Shown here piece after piece: positions 6,410-8,329 of a stretch of DNA of 8,329 nt. The stretch spans positions 1-8,329 of the forward strand of contig JALSJL010000477.1 of NCBI GenBank assembly GCA_026989405.1, given 5' to 3'. The translations under genes and the position numbers were made by a program. How positions within the stretch are numbered: the stretch's first letter is position 1; every line of letters starts with the position of its first letter. Source of the DNA: Marinosulfonomonas sp. (GTDB lineage: Bacteria > Pseudomonadota > Alphaproteobacteria > Rhodobacterales > Rhodobacteraceae). Under the pieces are notes generated by a model. That model was not told the origin of the DNA. It was given only the letters and a program-made list of their open reading frames with translations, and did not search any database.

Positions 6410-7819
6410 ATGACCCGCACCGCCGCCATCATCGGCACCGGCGTGATCGGCGCCGGCTGGGCTGCCCGCTTCCTGCTCAACGGCTGGAACGTCACTGTGT
6501 TCGACCCCGACCCCGAGGCGATACGCAAAACCGCCGCCGTTCTGGAGGCCGCCCGCCGCGCCCTGCCGATGCTCTACGACACGGCGCTGCCGCCCGAAGG
6601 CAGCCTCACCCACTGCGCCACCATTTCCGAGGCCGTCGAAGGTGCCGACTGGATCCAGGAAAGCGTGCCAGAGCGCCTGGCGCTCAAGCGCAAGGTCTAC
6701 CAGACGGTGCAGGAACATTGCCGCGCGGATGCTGTGATCGCCTCCTCCACCTCGGGCTTCAAACCGTCCGACATCCAGGGCTGCGCCACGCGCCCCGAAC
6801 AGATCCTCGTCGCGCATCCGTTCAACCCGGTCTACCTGCTGCCGCTGGTGGAACTGGTCGCCACCGACAAGAACCCGCCCGAATCGGTGGCCCGCGCCGC
6901 CGACACCCTGACCGGCCTCGGCATGTTCCCGCTGCGCGTCCGCGCCGAGATCGACGCCCATATCGCCGACCGCTTTCTCGAAGCCGTCTGGCGAGAGGCG
7001 CTCTGGATGATCCAGGACGACATCGCCACAACGCAGGAAATCGACAACGCCATCCGCTACGGTTTCGGCCTGCGCTGGGCGCAGATGGGCCTGTTTGAAA
7101 CCTACCGCATCGCCGGGGGCGAGGCCGGCATGCGCCATTTCATCGAACAGTTCGGCCCCTGCCTGAGCTGGCCGTGGACCAGGCTCATGGACGTGCCGGA
7201 CCTGACGCCGGACCTCATCGACAAGATCGCCGATCAGTCCGACGCCCAGTCCGGCGCGCTGAGCATCCGCGAACTGGAACGCAAGCGCGACGACAACCTC
7301 GTGGCGATCCTGCGCGCGCTCAAGACCCGCGACGCCGCCGCCGGCGCCCGGATCAAGACGCACGAGGCCACGCTCTGGCCCGAGCGCACTGCCACGCCCG
7401 CGCCCCTGATCACCGTGCGCCGCACCGTTCCCATCGACTGGACAGACTACAACGGCCACATGAACGAAAGCCGCTATGGCCAGGTGTTTTCGGACGCCGC
7501 CGACGATGTGATGATCAGGATCGGGGCGGATGCCGACTATATCGCGCGGGGCCTGAGCTATTTCACCGTGGACATCCACATCCAGTTCCGCGCCGAAACC
7601 CACGCGGGCCAGATGATCCACGTCGAAACCCGGGTGCTGGAAAGTGCCGGCAAGAAGCTGCGCCTCGCCCACCGGATGCTCGCCGAAGACGGCACGCTGC
7701 TAGCCGAGGCCGAACAGCTTCTGATCCACGTTTCGCTGAAAACCCGGCGCGCCTGCGAGCCTGCGCCCGAAGTCGCCGCCCGGGCCGCCGCGCTGGCAAA
7801 AGCGACAGGAGAAAGCTGA
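6410..7819 (+). CDS. cdhAB: Fused L-carnitine 3-dehydrogenase / betainyl-CoA thioesterase (CdhA-CdhB)
   Basis: 469-residue bifunctional protein. Residues 1 to about 305 are a 3-hydroxyacyl-CoA-dehydrogenase-type NAD enzyme. It has GTGVIG at 9-14, Asp32 at the end of the second strand (NAD preference), SSTSGF at 112-117, and HPFNP at 136-140 with the catalytic His136. The pattern after this (VYLLPLVELV, then FGLRWAQMGLFETYRIAGG) is that of carnitine dehydrogenase, which oxidises carnitine to 3-dehydrocarnitine. Residues about 330-445 are a hot-dog thioesterase domain with WTDYNGHMNESRY (344-356), which would hydrolyse betainyl-CoA made by the BKACE enzyme to glycine betaine and CoA. In Pseudomonas these are separate proteins, CdhA and CdhB; fused forms are known in rhizobia. 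The ATG at 6410 gives the expected N-terminus but has no clear Shine-Dalgarno. Its stop overlaps the next gene's start as TGATG. The 65 bases upstream must hold its own promoter unless transcription arrives from cdhC through the inverted DUF1203 gene. Confidence 0.92.
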   Translation: MTRTAAIIGTGVIGAGWAARFLLNGWNVTVFDPDPEAIRKTAAVLEAARRALPMLYDTALPPEGSLTHCATISEAVEGADWIQESVPERLALKRKVYQTVQEHCRADAVIASSTSGFKPSDIQGCATRPEQILVAHPFNPVYLLPLVELVATDKNPPESVARAADTLTGLGMFPLRVRAEIDAHIADRFLEAVWREALWMIQDDIATTQEIDNAIRYGFGLRWAQMGLFETYRIAGGEAGMRHFIEQFGPCLSWPWTRLMDVPDLTPDLIDKIADQSDAQSGALSIRELERKRDDNLVAILRALKTRDAAAGARIKTHEATLWPERTATPAPLITVRRTVPIDWTDYNGHMNESRYGQVFSDAADDVMIRIGADADYIARGLSYFTVDIHIQFRAETHAGQMIHVETRVLESAGKKLRLAHRMLAEDGTLLAEAEQLLIHVSLKTRRACEPAPEVAARAAALAKATGES

Positions 7820-8329
7820 TGGATTTTGCGCTGAGCGACGAGCAGGCAATGATCGTGGACACGGTGCGCAGCTTCGTCGAGCGCGAGATCTACCCGCACG
7901 AAGATCTCGTCGAACGCACCGGCGAGGTGCCCGCGGAAATCGCCGCCGAAATCAAACGCAAGACGCTGGAGCTCGGCTTTTACGCCTGCAACTTCCCGCA
8001 GGACGTGGGCGGGGCCGGTCTGTCACACTTGGAATTCGCGCTGGTCGAACGCGAACTTGGCCGCGGTTCCATGGCGCTCACCCATTTCTTCGGCCGCCCG
8101 CAGAACATCCTGATGGCCTGCGAAGGCGAGCAGATCGACCGCTACCTGCTGCCGGCGGTGCGCGGCGAAAGGATGGATGCGCTGGCGATGACCGAACCGG
8201 GCGCCGGCTCGGACATACGCAGCATGAAATGCACCGCGCGCCGGCAGGGCGGCGACTGGGTGCTGAACGGCACCAAGCATTTCATCTCGGGCGCCGACCA
8301 TGCCGATTTCGTCATCGTCTTCGTTGCCA
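7819..8329 (+). CDS. Acyl-CoA dehydrogenase (N-terminal part, cut by window edge)
   Basis: The first 170 residues of an FAD-dependent acyl-CoA dehydrogenase, family length about 380-400. Seen: an N-terminal helical domain beginning MDFALSDEQAMIVDTVRSFV, QDVGGAGLSHLEFALVEREL at 61-80, the FAD/substrate signature MTEPGAGSD at 124-132 and NGTKHFISGA at 150-159. The catalytic Glu lies beyond the window. The ATG at 7819 overlaps the preceding stop by one base and has AGGAG at 7807-7811, 7 bases upstream, so the gene is translationally coupled to the dehydrogenase/thioesterase. In this setting a likely substrate is a CoA ester of a carnitine-related compound, such as gamma-butyrobetainyl-CoA (oxidised to crotonobetainyl-CoA). 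That is inference from position; a general short-chain or branched-chain enzyme cannot be excluded. Confidence 0.9.
   Translation, partial: MDFALSDEQAMIVDTVRSFVEREIYPHEDLVERTGEVPAEIAAEIKRKTLELGFYACNFPQDVGGAGLSHLEFALVERELGRGSMALTHFFGRPQNILMACEGEQIDRYLLPAVRGERMDALAMTEPGAGSDIRSMKCTARRQGGDWVLNGTKHFISGADHADFVIVFVA

Noticed and set aside
6410..7330. 3-hydroxybutyryl-CoA dehydrogenase
   Set aside because: The fold is shared, but the fused hot-dog domain and the neighbouring BKACE and CdhR-type genes indicate L-carnitine dehydrogenase.
6341..7672. Long open frame on the minus strand opposite the carnitine dehydrogenase/thioesterase
   Set aside because: It is the mirror of a well-supported gene with clear NAD-binding and hot-dog motifs. 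The translation is low-complexity and Gly/Asp/His-rich without any recognisable domain; long antisense frames are expected at this GC content.

Overview
The window is a high-GC stretch, probably from an alphaproteobacterium of the Rhodobacterales (Roseobacter/Paracoccus-like). That placement rests on GC-rich codon use, the BetA and BetI protein style, a fused carnitine dehydrogenase/thioesterase, and a GC-rich intergenic hairpin mosaic. It is an inference, because the window contains no rRNA or other phylogenetic marker.

Left half, minus strand (transcribed right to left): a compact choline-to-glycine-betaine operon in the order betI (repressor, 2978-3583), betB (betaine aldehyde dehydrogenase, 1512-2978), a glutathione S-transferase gene (854-1501) and betA (choline dehydrogenase, 1-854, cut by the window edge). 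The genes overlap by one base or are about 10 bases apart, and each has a good ribosome binding site. A promoter with a BetI-type inverted repeat (3628-3641) sits directly upstream of betI.

Middle: a GlxA/CdhR-type AraC-family regulator (3652-4596, minus) lies in the same direction as betI and is divergent from a BKACE-family 3-dehydrocarnitine cleavage enzyme (cdhC-like, 4675-5583, plus). Their 78-bp shared intergenic region carries a 7-bp direct repeat spaced 21 bp apart, the geometry expected for an AraC-family dimer site.

Right half: after the cdhC-like gene comes a 284-bp gene-free, GC-rich segment (5584-5867) packed with inverted repeats. It is followed by a DUF1203 gene on the opposite strand (5868-6338). 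Then, on the plus strand, come a fused L-carnitine 3-dehydrogenase/betainyl-CoA thioesterase (cdhA-cdhB, 6410-7819) and a tightly coupled acyl-CoA dehydrogenase gene (from 7819, running off the right edge).

Together the genes form two converging routes to glycine betaine. Choline is oxidised by BetA and BetB. Carnitine is oxidised to 3-dehydrocarnitine, cleaved with acetyl-CoA to betainyl-CoA and acetoacetate, and hydrolysed to glycine betaine. The acyl-CoA dehydrogenase may feed gamma-butyrobetaine or another CoA ester into the carnitine route. Both pathways are known. The less ordinary parts are the GST inside the bet operon, the DUF1203 gene plus hairpin mosaic splitting the carnitine genes, and the candidate operators. 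There are no RNA genes, CRISPR arrays or insertion sequences that I can support. The only gene-free stretch near 300 bases is 5584-5867.
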